DNA from: Saccharomycopsis malanga | Taxonomy: Eukaryota > Ascomycota > Saccharomycetes > Ascoideales > Saccharomycopsidaceae | Direction: 5' to 3' | DNA: 64,000 bases | NCBI GenBank assembly: GCA_004014935.1 | Contig: CP025321.1 | Coordinates: forward strand, 310,001 to 374,000 | Part shown: in pieces, positions 21,968 to 32,885 of the stretch | How the letters are laid out: each line of letters begins with the position of its first letter | How positions within the stretch are numbered: the first letter of the stretch is position 1 | The notes under the pieces: model-generated | The model's input: only the letters and a program-made list of their open reading frames with translations | What the model was told of the DNA's origin: nothing | Database searches by the model: none | Translations under genes and position numbers: made by a program

Positions 21968-23290
21968 ATTGGTTCTCGAACGATGGTAATGGGTTTAGCT
22001 GAAATAAGTATATAGTAATGATGGACGTTCTATAATGTCAAATAATTATGTCCGCAGCTGAAAATTTCAATATCTAAATGAGTTTCTCGGAAAATTAACA
22101 GCAACTTTGGTTATATTTAACGAGTATTAAAAATTATAAGAACGGTCTCGCTTATTATGAAGGAAGCTTGGAAAATTTTTCTATATTAGAAGTCTAAAAT
22201 TTAGACTCACAGTTTCTACATTAGCCGAAGATTGTTGATCTTCGAGGATAGAGTTTTTCCCGCGCAAGGCAAGACAGCAATGAGGGTCACGCGAGTAAAG
22301 CTGAAACTCCATATTAAAAAGGGATTTCAAGAAGGAATATTCGGATATGAGTTCAAACTGTTAATATATGTCTCTTTTGGGGAGGGCTGAGAGTCATAGC
22401 CAGAGAACCATAGTTGGTGAATTTTAAAGAGCCATAGAAGATTTGACGAGAGAAACAATGACTAATATAGGAGGAGGCAGTTTGTAGAAGCAAATGGGTG
22501 GAATAGAATTCAAGGATAATGGTTTTATAGAGGATAATATACAGACGAGGATATGAAGTAAAGATTGATAGTATACTAAACTATAGTTTATTGTGAAACA
22601 AAAAAAATTTAAGCTCAAATTGGACGGTAAAGTGGAATGAAATTAATTGGTTTCTTTTCTCAACATTATAAATAAAAATGTGTATAAGATAAATAGTATT
22701 AAACTGTTCGATATTAGTAAACGAACAGTGTATGTGAATGATACAAATCAGATAAGCCAATTTTGTACAGTGATTGCAGAACTGAAAGTAAGATAGACTT
22801 TGACAATTTGGAAACGCTTGCATGTAAGAGTGTAAACTCATGATGAAGATAATTGATACTTGGTTAATTCATTTCTGACCCGTACTATACAGCCCGATTT
22901 ACAAATAATATCCCCATGTAACTGGTTTTAAAGCATATTCAGTATTCTCACCGCTACAGGAACATGTCTGGAACAACCTGCATTTGCTGATAAAGAACGT
23001 AAAACGAATGTATGTAAAGAACAGCTTGTGAAAAAGTGTAGATGAGAGAACCAAAAAATTATGAGCACAACCAAAGCAAAACAGGTGTTTTGAAAGTTAA
23101 AGCGAGCAAATGAGTTCAAAAAAAAAATAACAAACAAAATGACCTAACATAGACAATAGAGCAATGCGATTAATGGAGATTGTAGTGAACTGAGCAATAA
23201 AAAAAAGATATATGACACACAGATGAGAAAAATAAAAAAACTGGAAAAAAAATAGCTGTAGCAAACACTCTATAGGAATATCATAAGGAC
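21968..23290. other. intergenic, YPQ 5' flank and SSK2 3' flank
   Basis: 1.3 kb with only AT-rich short ORFs (Phe/Cys/Ile-rich minus-strand read-outs at 22424-23137) that I regard as chance. No tRNA or repeat copy recognised. Confidence 0.5.
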
Positions 23291-26200
23291 TTAGTTGGAT
23301 TCGGACAAGTCTGTGGAGGAAGTGTTACTTTCGTAACCCACTTGCTGGGCACGCATATCAGCTAACCAAGGGTCGTTGATCAACTCTTCAGCAGTGGCAC
23401 GTTTTTCTGGTCTAGATTCGAAACATTTGTTGAGGAAGTTGATGCCTTCTGGACTCAACTCGCCGTGTTCAGGAAGCTGCGGTTTATTACCGTTAGCGAT
23501 ATGGAACATGATTGCGTACTCGTTATCCAACTTTGACCAAGGTCTACGGCCCGTGCACATTTCCAAGACACAACAACCTAGGGCCCAGATGTCGGCACTG
23601 CCTAGAATCTGGTCGGCATGGCCGGTAATGCTTTCCGGTGACAAATACATTGGAGTGCCGGTGATACCTGTTTGGTTACCGTGCAAGGATCTGGTTAAAT
23701 TCATGTTTCTGGTTCTTCCGGTAGAAGCAATGACTTTTGCAGCGCCAAAATCTACAAACTTGATGACACCAAGACGGTTGAGAAGAATATTCTCTGGTTT
23801 GATGTCCCGATGGGTGATATTGTGCAAATGAAGATATGCTAACCCTTCCACCATCTGGAAAGTGTACCATTGGATCAATCTCTCGTCAGCAATGCGGCCG
23901 TGTCGAAGCAAACTGTCCAAGGAGCCACATTCGCAGTATTCCATAAACAAGTATACCTTGTCGCTATGGACCTCCACGCCAAAATAGTGAACAATGTTCG
24001 GGTGGTTTAACATTTCTAGAACAGTCATTTCGTCCTTGATGACTTTGCCTATGTTGGTTACCATCTGGCTGTTAGGAAACTTGACTTCTTTGACAGCCAT
24101 GACGTTTCCGTTGGTCAAATCCGTGGCCGTGTAGACAGAACCAAAAGAACCTCCGCCCAAATAATCACCTTTTTGCCATTTGGAGGAAAACTTTGAAAAA
24201 CTAGATGAAAGATAGGTAAGGAATTTGTTTTCAGACTTTTCATTGTCCAATACTTTTCCAATGGCTTTGAACTTGTGTAACTTTTCTGTCAATTCCTTGT
24301 CCAATTGGACAATCTTCTCACTGAGTTCAGTGTTTTTATGTAGAGCCAATGTGTTTTCTTTCTGGATGGCTTTACGCTGCAATTTCGAGATGGACAATAA
24401 GACTTTGTCAGCTTTGTTCGATCTGGCTCCCATTATGTCAAAATGGGAAATCAACAACGAAAGACAGCCTGCAACCTTTGCTTTCAAAATGGAAAACTGT
24501 TCGTCTGTCAAAAGAAGAACGTTGAACTTTTGGAAAATCAACACTGCAAATTCCAACGCAGAAACACACCATCTGAAAGTCTTTTGTTCTGTGGCAATAC
24601 AATCATCTACAATAGCTTTAATCCATTCAATACTGGCTTTGATCATGAGATCAATAAACACCCCTCTTTTGCCCGGCTCAATGTTCTTAAGCGACAGAAG
24701 ACTTGTGTCTCGAATGATGTAAAACAAATTGTTCAAGATCTCTAAACAACTAGCACTTTCGTCTCTGTTTTTATAAATAAACAGTAATATCTGGTCTTTC
24801 AACCTCAATCCTTTCTCCAAGATAATATATGACATTCTATTATAGTTTCTATTGATTTTCACCAACTCCTTTTGGATCTGGAGCAAACTACATGTCGGTT
24901 CGGTGTGGAGAGTCTTGATAAGTTTGATTACTCGTTTTCCCTCGGCTGTATTACCGGTTTCTTTTGTGTCCGACGACACCTCCTCGGTGGTGGTGAGCTT
25001 GTCAAACAACTTTACTGCATAATCGACACTGTTTCGCGGCGATCGGATGTCTTGTAGCAAATGCGAAGGAGGATCACATTCCTCCACATAATACCGCTTC
25101 AAATTGTTCATGAAATTGTTTTTTGAAGGCCCCAAATTAAACGGCGACCCGTGTGTCAATAAAAGAGCATTGCCATACCGAGCAGCCACCAATTTCGGAA
25201 ACGCAGAAAGCTCCTTTTCAGGCATATCAATATTCCGCACTTTGCCTTTCCAACTGACGTGTCTGATCAACGGCAACACAATCAAATAGCCAGCTTTGGC
25301 GCCAAACCGCTTGTCTTCACCATATCCTGGTGACGCCTCCTTGTCGGCGCTCACAGTGGTCTTACTATGAACTGAAGCCGCGTCAGGTCCAACATCTGGG
25401 TTTGCCGGGTAACCCTCGGACCCCGGCTCAGGACTAGAATCTGCGACAACCTTAATAGTTCCTGAGTTATTGTTGTTGACGTTCAATGAGTCTAGCGAAG
25501 GTTTTGTGAGATCACAGCCGAGTTTGGAGCCTTGTAAAGTGCCTATGATTTCCTTGTCAGGAGCGTTTAAAAGCTCTTCACTGGCAAAAACAAAAATCAT
25601 AATGTTTTTTCTGATTTTGTTTGTATCGGAATGTGTTTTGCCCTTATTGTAAAGAATATCGTAAAGATTAGCGGTTCCGTTGATGGTGATGAGGGCATGG
25701 TTCCGTTTACGAAGAAACAGAAGAAGAATCTTGGCAATGGGCAAGTCCTTATTGAAATTGCAATGTAGAATAAGAGAATTCTGCACCATTTTTATAGAAC
25801 TGTTGGTGAATCTGGTAAGCGAGCGTTTGACGTTGTTGTAGTTATCAAAGCTGGTGGTATACCATTTGATAAACTTGAGTTTATTTTCCAAAGACGGATG
25901 GTCTAGCTGGTGATCAATGTAGTTGAGCAAACGTGCCACTAAACGGGAAATTAAAAATAGAAAATTTCGTGATACTTTGAACCCAGAATTGATTTCTAGA
26001 AAATAGCCAATATTTTTCAAAAATTGCCATTCTTTTTCGAGGATTTCTGGTTCCTTATAGGTGGTGAACGAATACGGGCTACGGGAACTGTCAAGCAATT
26101 TACGGTGGAATAATACTAGAAGATAATCTATGAAATCCAAGAGCAACGTGTCGGACTCCTCGTAATCAATCTCCAAGTTCTTAGGGTCAATATCGGGCAC

Positions 26201-28660
26201 ACCATTGAGGAACCGAAACAAGTTTTCCTTGACTTGAAAACATAACTTGATAATCACCTTGAAATCGTATATGGTTTGGTCGATTCCCATGAGAGTCTGT
26301 TGGGTGACGCTTTTTGCGTATTGCAACCGGATCCGCACCACTTCTTTTATAAGATAGGAGGGGAATTTGACCAATTCCAATAAGATTGGCAAGAACGATG
26401 GAAGATTGATTTCTTCAAAAATCTCTTTTGATGACAAGTATGATTCCTTGGCTTTTTTGGACCAAGGATTGATGACACTGAAAATCTTTTTATCTACCAT
26501 CTCTGCCAAGTTCTTGTAGTTGAGAATATTCTCGGCAAACATAGCAGGGTTAAGTTCCGACCCGTACTCGCAATTGTCTACCGACTCTTCAGTACAAGCA
26601 ACCTCGGAAGGAGCGTCACTAATCGACTCATCGATTACTGTTTCGTTATCTCTAGCAAGAGACGAAGCCGAGGAATGGCGACCGAGTCTTGTAGAAGGCT
26701 CAATGTTGTTTCGATAATATGTGTCGTTTTTGAACCATTTAATGAGAATCTCCTTTTCAGAATACAAAGCACCAATAATATTCTTCCAACTGATCAATGC
26801 CTCAAGCCGTTTAGCAAACGCCTCTGTTCGAAGAACTGGTTTCGCCACATACATCTCCTCATGTGTGATCCATAGTTGCTCGCAGTTGTCGTACTTGTCC
26901 AAAAGCGTTTGGATCACTTTATTTGCGTCCTGGTACAAGTAAGCATCCAAACTTAATTGCTGGCGACTTGTCAATTGCAACACAGACTTGTAATCTTGCT
27001 CAAGAACTGATATGTCCACATCAGGCCCAAACAGCCCATCGATAACCAAACCAGAATAAAACTGTTTCTCTGCGTCTTCTTTATTGTAACGAAATGTCAT
27101 AATCTCCTCGATAACCTCGTCCATCAAACTACGGCTGAACGAAAGAATCCGTTTCTGTTCTATAATGTCACGGCTGTATTTTTTCGCCTTGAGAGAAATC
27201 CACAAGTTCTCCTTGTACTGATTGATGAAAAAACTCGACAAATACGCCTCGCTGCCATGCGCGTTCACAATGTTAATGTTTTCTTCGTTTGTACCAAAAT
27301 TAAGCTTTTTCATCATCTTTTTCTTCTCTGCCGTCACGATATCACTTTTGATCACCACGCCCAACATGATCTGCCACTCGAACCGCTCTAGAAACTTCTG
27401 GTCCTCCAACAACTCGGGCCGAAGCTTTGGTTTAATCAAAGGATATATAATACTGTCGTCTATTTGAAATGCGTCATTAAGCTTTTCCGATGCTATCCTT
27501 GAGATCTCCGCAGCATATGTGATATTGTTATCTTCCGCCTCTTCGGCATCGGCATCTCCAAATATCTCTTTAAACTCGTCCTCCTCCACTACTTGCTCTA
27601 TCTCCTCAGTATCAGTTGGAGCAGCATCCTCCACTCCGAATTTCTGGAGATTTGCCAGGAAATCGTTGTCTATCTTGCCTGCAGCGTTCGATAGCGTGAT
27701 CAGAGAAGTCGGTTGCACAGAACTGACAGTAGGAGGAGTCACAGTACGCCGCATGTCCTCTTCCAAAAACTTTTCTAGGGACACTCTGGGGTCGGTTGCT
27801 GATTCCGAGGCCTCGGATGCTAGCTTGAGCGCCCGAAGCGAGTAATTGTTAAGGGCCATCAGCGAATCAATCGGAGACAGCGACGAAAAGTCGGTTGGAA
27901 CGGTGGGAGAGCGCTCCAACCGGTGGTGTATGTCATACAACGACTCATCGTGATGGTCGTCAGTTTCCGACTCTTCGTCATACAGATATTCCGACTCCGA
28001 ACCCTCAGAATCCGACTCAACAATGTCCAACCGGTCGTATTTTGTATCTATAGCTTTTGTCGCATAGTCGTCAGTATATTCGTTGTTCATCTTCTTGATA
28101 TACGCCTTCTCCTGCACCTTGTAGATGTTACGATGCTGGTCAGCAAGTAGTTTCTGTGCTGCGGGCGACATCGAGGACGATATCGACGGGTGATGGTGGT
28201 AATAGTATGGAGTTATCTGAGCCGTGGACGACGGAGACGATGGAGAAGATATCGTTGACGCAGTTGAGGAAACAGAGCCGCTTTTTCGAGATAATCTTGA
28301 AAAGGAGTTTGCTCGGAACGGATCTTGTCGAGACGTTGGAAACCGTTGCAGTTTCGCGCTTCCTTGGAGATATATGCTTGAAGTAGGCGATGTTTTGGGA
28401 TGTTCTTTACTAGTAGCATTGGCATTGGCGCTGATATCACTGGCAGCATGCCTGCTGGGTGTATTGGTGCTGCTATGGACATTGGCAGGAAACTTGTTAC
28501 TGAGAGGACTATATAAACTATGCGATCTCATGAGTTTTGGCTTCTCTACGGGTTTTGCTGGTCTGCTTTTTGGAATCTTGTCTTTCTCATGCTTTCTCGA
28601 CGCTATGGGGCTTGAGGGCAGTGCCGCATTAGTGCCTTGGTTCTTGGAAGCAGGATTCAT
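23291..28660 (-). CDS. SSK2: Ssk2/Ssk22-type MAP kinase kinase kinase of the HOG pathway
   Basis: MAPKKK that phosphorylates Pbs2 in the high-osmolarity (HOG) cascade after binding the response regulator Ssk1. The 1789-residue protein has a Ser-rich disordered N-terminus with an acidic stretch (about 220-245) and a long regulatory middle. A C-terminal protein kinase domain spans about 1495-1767. The latter shows the glycine loop GGGSFGSVY, VAIK-equivalent MAVKEVKF, HRDIKPEN (about 1615), DFGAAK (about 1637), TPMYLSPE and DIWALGC, all intact. Size and architecture match Ssk2 (1579 aa) and C. albicans Ssk2. No CTG codon occurs in the kinase domain although it is rich in Leu. It diverges from RSA4 across 1.7 kb. 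Confidence 0.94.
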   Translation of the reverse strand: MNPASKNQGTNAALPSSPIASRKHEKDKIPKSRPAKPVEKPKLMRSHSLYSPLSNKFPANVHSSTNTPSRHAASDISANANATSKEHPKTSPTSSIYLQGSAKLQRFPTSRQDPFRANSFSRLSRKSGSVSSTASTISSPSSPSSTAQITPYYYHHHPSISSSMSPAAQKLLADQHRNIYKVQEKAYIKKMNNEYTDDYATKAIDTKYDRLDIVESDSEGSESEYLYDEESETDDHHDESLYDIHHRLERSPTVPTDFSSLSPIDSLMALNNYSLRALKLASEASESATDPRVSLEKFLEEDMRRTVTPPTVSSVQPTSLITLSNAAGKIDNDFLANLQKFGVEDAAPTDTEEIEQVVEEDEFKEIFGDADAEEAEDNNITYAAEISRIASEKLNDAFQIDDSIIYPLIKPKLRPELLEDQKFLERFEWQIMLGVVIKSDIVTAEKKKMMKKLNFGTNEENINIVNAHGSEAYLSSFFINQYKENLWISLKAKKYSRDIIEQKRILSFSRSLMDEVIEEIMTFRYNKEDAEKQFYSGLVIDGLFGPDVDISVLEQDYKSVLQLTSRQQLSLDAYLYQDANKVIQTLLDKYDNCEQLWITHEEMYVAKPVLRTEAFAKRLEALISWKNIIGALYSEKEILIKWFKNDTYYRNNIEPSTRLGRHSSASSLARDNETVIDESISDAPSEVACTEESVDNCEYGSELNPAMFAENILNYKNLAEMVDKKIFSVINPWSKKAKESYLSSKEIFEEINLPSFLPILLELVKFPSYLIKEVVRIRLQYAKSVTQQTLMGIDQTIYDFKVIIKLCFQVKENLFRFLNGVPDIDPKNLEIDYEESDTLLLDFIDYLLVLFHRKLLDSSRSPYSFTTYKEPEILEKEWQFLKNIGYFLEINSGFKVSRNFLFLISRLVARLLNYIDHQLDHPSLENKLKFIKWYTTSFDNYNNVKRSLTRFTNSSIKMVQNSLILHCNFNKDLPIAKILLLFLRKRNHALITINGTANLYDILYNKGKTHSDTNKIRKNIMIFVFASEELLNAPDKEIIGTLQGSKLGCDLTKPSLDSLNVNNNNSGTIKVVADSSPEPGSEGYPANPDVGPDAASVHSKTTVSADKEASPGYGEDKRFGAKAGYLIVLPLIRHVSWKGKVRNIDMPEKELSAFPKLVAARYGNALLLTHGSPFNLGPSKNNFMNNLKRYYVEECDPPSHLLQDIRSPRNSVDYAVKLFDKLTTTEEVSSDTKETGNTAEGKRVIKLIKTLHTEPTCSLLQIQKELVKINRNYNRMSYIILEKGLRLKDQILLFIYKNRDESASCLEILNNLFYIIRDTSLLSLKNIEPGKRGVFIDLMIKASIEWIKAIVDDCIATEQKTFRWCVSALEFAVLIFQKFNVLLLTDEQFSILKAKVAGCLSLLISHFDIMGARSNKADKVLLSISKLQRKAIQKENTLALHKNTELSEKIVQLDKELTEKLHKFKAIGKVLDNEKSENKFLTYLSSSFSKFSSKWQKGDYLGGGSFGSVYTATDLTNGNVMAVKEVKFPNSQMVTNIGKVIKDEMTVLEMLNHPNIVHYFGVEVHSDKVYLFMEYCECGSLDSLLRHGRIADERLIQWYTFQMVEGLAYLHLHNITHRDIKPENILLNRLGVIKFVDFGAAKVIASTGRTRNMNLTRSLHGNQTGITGTPMYLSPESITGHADQILGSADIWALGCCVLEMCTGRRPWSKLDNEYAIMFHIANGNKPQLPEHGELSPEGINFLNKCFESRPEKRATAEELINDPWLADMRAQQVGYESNTSSTDLSESN

Positions 28661-29960
28661 AGTATTGTAATGTATTAATTGTATTTGTCAGTTGTCAGCG
28701 CTTATTGATACGCGTCAGCAGTTGTTCAATGACTATTGATAGTTGTCAATAATTATTAACAGTTATCAATATTCTTCAACAGCCTTCAAAAGTTATCAAT
28801 GTTATTCAGTGGTAGAATTCAGAATTAACAATCAATATGACAGCTCGATAATCTCATAAACAACCTTAGAATCTAAACCCCTGATGGCGCTTTCTCGCCT
28901 GTTTGATGCTCTCTCTATAAGTAAGTGCGTGGCAATATCGCGTTTAAATATATCTGTTGCAAGACCCAAAGTGCGCTGTGTAGAAGTTGGCAACAGCCAT
29001 AAATAAAACAAAATTGCGAGCCCTCTATACTCGCCCATACAAATCAGTTAGAGAATAACAAGTTTGAAAAAATTCGCCAGAAAATAGAAACAGCAACAAC
29101 AAGCGACGGCGGCGGGCCATTCCCAGAAGAGTAAAAAAGGCATCAGGACATCTTCACATTAAAACATTCTCTCATCAGTACACCATTACACCACAACACC
29201 ATCTCATTATTACACCATAGTTAATAGCGAATGGCTGTGAATAAAGTGTAGAGCTAATCATGGGATAAAATTGGCTAATTATAGTATTAAAATGTATATA
29301 TTTTGGTTTTATATTGAAAGACCCTCGGTTAACTTATACACCAGAGCCCTCAACTGAGCCGTCAAAGACCTTTTCATTTTAGTATTGACATAGAAAAAAA
29401 CCTTTCCAAGCATTCGATTCGACTCGACAATAATTTGAAACGATTTCAAAAATACGAGACTCTCAATAAACAAATGATTACGAGAAAAGAACTAAACTAA
29501 AAAAACAAGCTGTTGGACAAAGCATAAATCTCAAAAGCAAGATATAAAATTGGTCCAGGCTGTAATAGAAACAAATAATCATGACTACAACTAAATAGAC
29601 ATTCCAAATGCCTTCTAATATATCTAGAAGAGCTCATTTAAAACCAAAAGTAGCCTCCTACATCCTTTCCATACCGTGACAATTTATATAACGGAAGAAA
29701 AGTCACGTGCGAAAGGCGAAATTTCGATTCGAAATCCAAGGATTCGAAACCCTTAGACTAATAAGCAAAAATTGGCTTTTAACGCCAGAAGCATACAAAT
29801 GGTTATTACAATCAGTTTTTTCATGCCCAACGTTTAAAGGAATTATTCAATAGTAAGGCTATTTAGTGGACAACAATTCTGAGAAACGCAAGGGTTGCAT
29901 TGATCCGTATGCTTGGTTTAACATTGTGATGGCATATTACGCGCAGTATTATGCAATGTA

Positions 29961-30010
29961 ATGCAAACCCTTACATAACCGTTATAACGGTATTATGTAA
30001 GGCAATGCAT
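29961..30010. promoter_or_regulatory. 50-bp near-perfect palindrome centred on GTTATAAC
   Basis: Arms read outward from the centre as CCGTTAT / ATAACGG, then TTACATAA / TTATGTAA, then CCTTACAT-type and terminal ATGCA / TGCAT. It could extrude as a hairpin or bind a dimeric or Myb-type factor (CCGTTA/TAACGG). It lies about 325 bp upstream of RSA4. Confidence 0.6.
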
Positions 30011-30103
30011 TTTCAACGAAACATTTTTTTTTTTTCATAATTAGAATCCCATTGTAACACGTCTAATAGAAATAAGTTACTTCAAGCTCTGCCAAGCCTT
30101 GCA

Positions 30104-30111
30104 AACCCTAA
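30104..30111 (+). promoter_or_regulatory. Tbf1-like AACCCTAA site
   Basis: AACCCTAA lies about 225 bp upstream of RSA4. Tbf1 binds ARCCCTAA at ribosomal and ribosome-biogenesis promoters in Candida. Matching by consensus only. Confidence 0.4.
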
Positions 30112-30244
30112 GGAGTTTTGCCGCACAGTGTTAACCAGTTCAGAGGAAATACTGCATGGTGTACATATTACCGCATGAACTTGCGCCATGCCGCATATAT
30201 TACCCGGAGGTTGAAGAAGACCCATGTATTTGGTATAATGAGAG

Positions 30245-30255
30245 TGAAAAATTTT
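30245..30255 (+). promoter_or_regulatory. RRPE element (ribosome biogenesis regulon)
   Basis: TGAAAAATTTT, the ribosomal RNA processing element recognised by Stb3-type factors, lies 78-88 bp before the RSA4 ATG, a typical position. The neighbouring PAC-like word strengthens the call. Confidence 0.65.
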
Positions 30256-30285
30256 GATACTAGTTAAAACTATTATGAGGAAAGA

Positions 30286-30291
30286 GATGAG
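30286..30291 (+). promoter_or_regulatory. PAC-like element (GATGAG core)
   Basis: GATGAG within AAGAGATGAGATAA, about 40 bp downstream of the RRPE and 42-47 bp from the RSA4 ATG. The RRPE plus PAC pair is typical of co-regulated ribosome-assembly genes. Confidence 0.5.
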
Positions 30292-30332
30292 ATAAAGCAG
30301 AGAAGGAACAATAACAGTTTTTATAGGTAAAG

Positions 30333-31895
30333 ATGTCTACATTACTTCCGCCACCATCCAAGAAGCAAAAGAAGGATCTTCAGGGCCACAATACTCCGGC
30401 AGTGAGTCCTGGGCAGCCGTTGCATGCGGTGACGAATGTGACGATCAGTTTTAAGTCGTCAGAGACAGGGGATTCTATAGGAGGAAACATACGGGTTCCA
30501 AGTAATATTACAGCGAAGCAGCTCCAACAGCTTGTGAACCAGCTCAACGGTGCGTCGGAGGACCCTGTTCCGTACGAGTTTGCAGTTGTTGTTGGGAAAG
30601 AAGATGAGAGCGAACAAGTTGTAGAAGTGCGGGACAGTTTGTATGATGCAGTGATTGAGCCAGGCACAAAGAGTACAGAGGACCACTTGACGATCCTCTA
30701 TACGCCACAGGCGGTGTTCAAGGTCAGACCAATCACACGGTCTTCGTTTGCGATTGCTGGACACGGGGCTACGATTCTTACGGCCAAGTTTTCGCCAGTG
30801 AGTGGCTCGAGAATGGTCACTGGATCAGGCGATTGCACAGCCAAAATATGGGACTGCGACACCCAGACGCCCTTCAGAACTCTCTCGGGCCACCTGAATT
30901 GGGTTCTCACCGCAGAGTACTCGCCAGATGGAGAGTATATTGCAACTGGGTCCATGGACAATACGGTCAAGATTTGGAATGCCAATTCTGGTGAATTACT
31001 TGGAACCTTATCGGGCCACTCGAAATGGATCACCAGCATTAGTTGGAAACCGTTGCATTTGCTCAAACCTGAAGATCCAATGATGCTTTGCACGGCCTCC
31101 AAGGATAGCACGGTCAAAATATGGAATGCCGACACCAGAACTTGTGTGTACACTCTCAGTGGTCACAAATCAAGTGTTTCGTGTGTCAAGTGGGGTGGCT
31201 ACGACACTGTTTACTCGACATCTCACGACAAAACCGTCATAGTGTGGAATCCAAATAAAGGCGTTTTACTCAAGACTCTCAAAAGCCATGCTCATTGGAT
31301 CAACCATTTATCCTTGTCTACCGATTTTCTTCTCCGTAAAGGGCCTTACAGCCACGATGAAGCTGGAAACCGTAAGATTGCAAAGCTTCCACTCAAGGAT
31401 AAAATTGCTATTGCTCAAAAGAACTTCACTGCAGGCACGGGAGCCATTGCAAAACAAAATGAAAGAATGGTTACTGCTTCTGACGACTTCACAATGTATC
31501 TTTGGGACCCTTTGAACCAGAATAAACCTGTCAGCAGAATGCATGGTCACCAAAAACTCGTCAATCACGTCGCTTTTGCTCCTAACGGTAAGCACATTGT
31601 CTCTGCCTCGTTTGACAATTCTATCAAGTTGTGGGACGGCTTATCCGGCAAGTTTGTAAGCACTTTCCGTGGCCACGTAGGTCCAGTCTATCAGGTCTGT
31701 TGGAGTAGCGATAACAGATTGCTTGTCAGCGGATCCAAAGACACCACTTTGAAAATATGGGATGTTAAAACTAGAAAATTGAGCGTCGATTTGCCAGGCC
31801 ATCTCGATGAAGTTTATGCCGTAGACTGGAGCACCGATGGTAAAAAGGTGGTTAGTGGTGGCAAGGACAAAATGGTCCGTATTTGGACACATTGA
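30333..31895 (+). CDS. RSA4: ribosome assembly WD40 protein Rsa4 (NLE1)
   Basis: Acts on nucleolar/nucleoplasmic pre-60S particles, where its N-terminal domain is pulled by the AAA ATPase Rea1 to release assembly factors. The 520-residue protein has an NLE/ubiquitin-like domain (about 30-115, with the VPSNITAKQLQQLVNQL block). An eight-bladed WD propeller follows (about 138-520), with repeated GH...SPDG...TGSMDNTVKIW signatures, and the protein ends in KDKMVRIWTH as in S. cerevisiae Rsa4 (515 aa). Length and all blades look complete. A single CTG codon occurs, in GH-x-NWV, where other species vary, so Ser is acceptable. RRPE and PAC elements precede it. Confidence 0.96.
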   Translation: MSTLLPPPSKKQKKDLQGHNTPAVSPGQPLHAVTNVTISFKSSETGDSIGGNIRVPSNITAKQLQQLVNQLNGASEDPVPYEFAVVVGKEDESEQVVEVRDSLYDAVIEPGTKSTEDHLTILYTPQAVFKVRPITRSSFAIAGHGATILTAKFSPVSGSRMVTGSGDCTAKIWDCDTQTPFRTLSGHLNWVLTAEYSPDGEYIATGSMDNTVKIWNANSGELLGTLSGHSKWITSISWKPLHLLKPEDPMMLCTASKDSTVKIWNADTRTCVYTLSGHKSSVSCVKWGGYDTVYSTSHDKTVIVWNPNKGVLLKTLKSHAHWINHLSLSTDFLLRKGPYSHDEAGNRKIAKLPLKDKIAIAQKNFTAGTGAIAKQNERMVTASDDFTMYLWDPLNQNKPVSRMHGHQKLVNHVAFAPNGKHIVSASFDNSIKLWDGLSGKFVSTFRGHVGPVYQVCWSSDNRLLVSGSKDTTLKIWDVKTRKLSVDLPGHLDEVYAVDWSTDGKKVVSGGKDKMVRIWTH

Positions 31896-32129
31896 TTTGT
31901 CAGTGTTAGGTAGGAGTATAAATGTTCATGTTTTTGGATCGTCAACTGTCGATATTGTAGTGGGTATTTATTGCTATTTTTAATGTTTATAAATAGTTGA
32001 TTGTGTGTTAAAGCCAGCCAAGTGGATATCAAAGTCTTTAGCAGGTAATATGGTAGTTTTTATCGAAGAAGTTATTTTTCAAATTAACAGTTTTAAAGCA
32101 AGTTTAATTTCCAATTTTGGAACGAATTT

Positions 32130-32379
<250 letters not shown>

Positions 32380-32546
32380 GCCCAGTGCCTACTACAGTTT
32401 TAGTTCAAAAAAACCTATTCAAAATTAATGAAATTTTCTACTTCCAGTTGCAAAAGTATAATATAGACTATACTAGAGCAGTCTAGCTATTTTGTGCGAA
32501 ATAAATGTGCTCAAAATGTAAAATAAAATCAAGTTTATAAGTCAAC

Positions 32547-32588
32547 TGATGTACTGCGCTTGAAATATATGATATTATTATTATTATT
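32547..32588 (+). mobile_element. retroposon 3'-end fragment with target-site duplication
   Basis: A 42-bp copy consisting only of the shared 3' end (GATGTACTGCGCTTGAAATA...) and a short (ATT)n tail. It is bracketed by the perfect direct repeat ATAAGTCAAC (32537-32546 and 32589-32598). A severely 5'-truncated insert with a 10-bp duplication is what target-primed reverse transcription leaves. Confidence 0.85.
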
Positions 32589-32885
32589 ATAAGTCAACCG
32601 TTAAAGTTAAATTCAAAAACAACAAGCATAGCGTCTTCAACTTTGATTGTATACAATTTAATACAGTCAAATATTCATCAAACACACTACAACCCCTCTA
32701 ATGCTCTTTTTTTTCATTGAAATAACCAAATATTGGTGGAGTTTAACCATGAACTGACATTATATATTCATGTTGAAAATGGGTGTACTACACCCCATAA
32801 CTAACAATTTTCAACTCTTATATACCATGAACCAAGTAGAATATTTACTTATATTAACACACTTTTTAGAGTACCAAGCATAGAA

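Larger units (their letters stand above)
28661..30332. other. 1.67 kb divergent intergenic region, SSK2 / RSA4
   Basis: No gene is evident. Near SSK2 there are repeated TTGTCA/TTATCAA words (28685-28800). A CACGTG lies at 29703-29708. A strong palindrome occupies 29961-30010, and a Tbf1-like site, an RRPE and a PAC-like element precede RSA4. Confidence 0.5.

Noticed and set aside
22424-23137. Several 64-86 codon minus-strand ORFs downstream of SSK2
   Set aside because: AT-driven Phe/Ile/Cys-rich peptides in a 3' flank without domain features.
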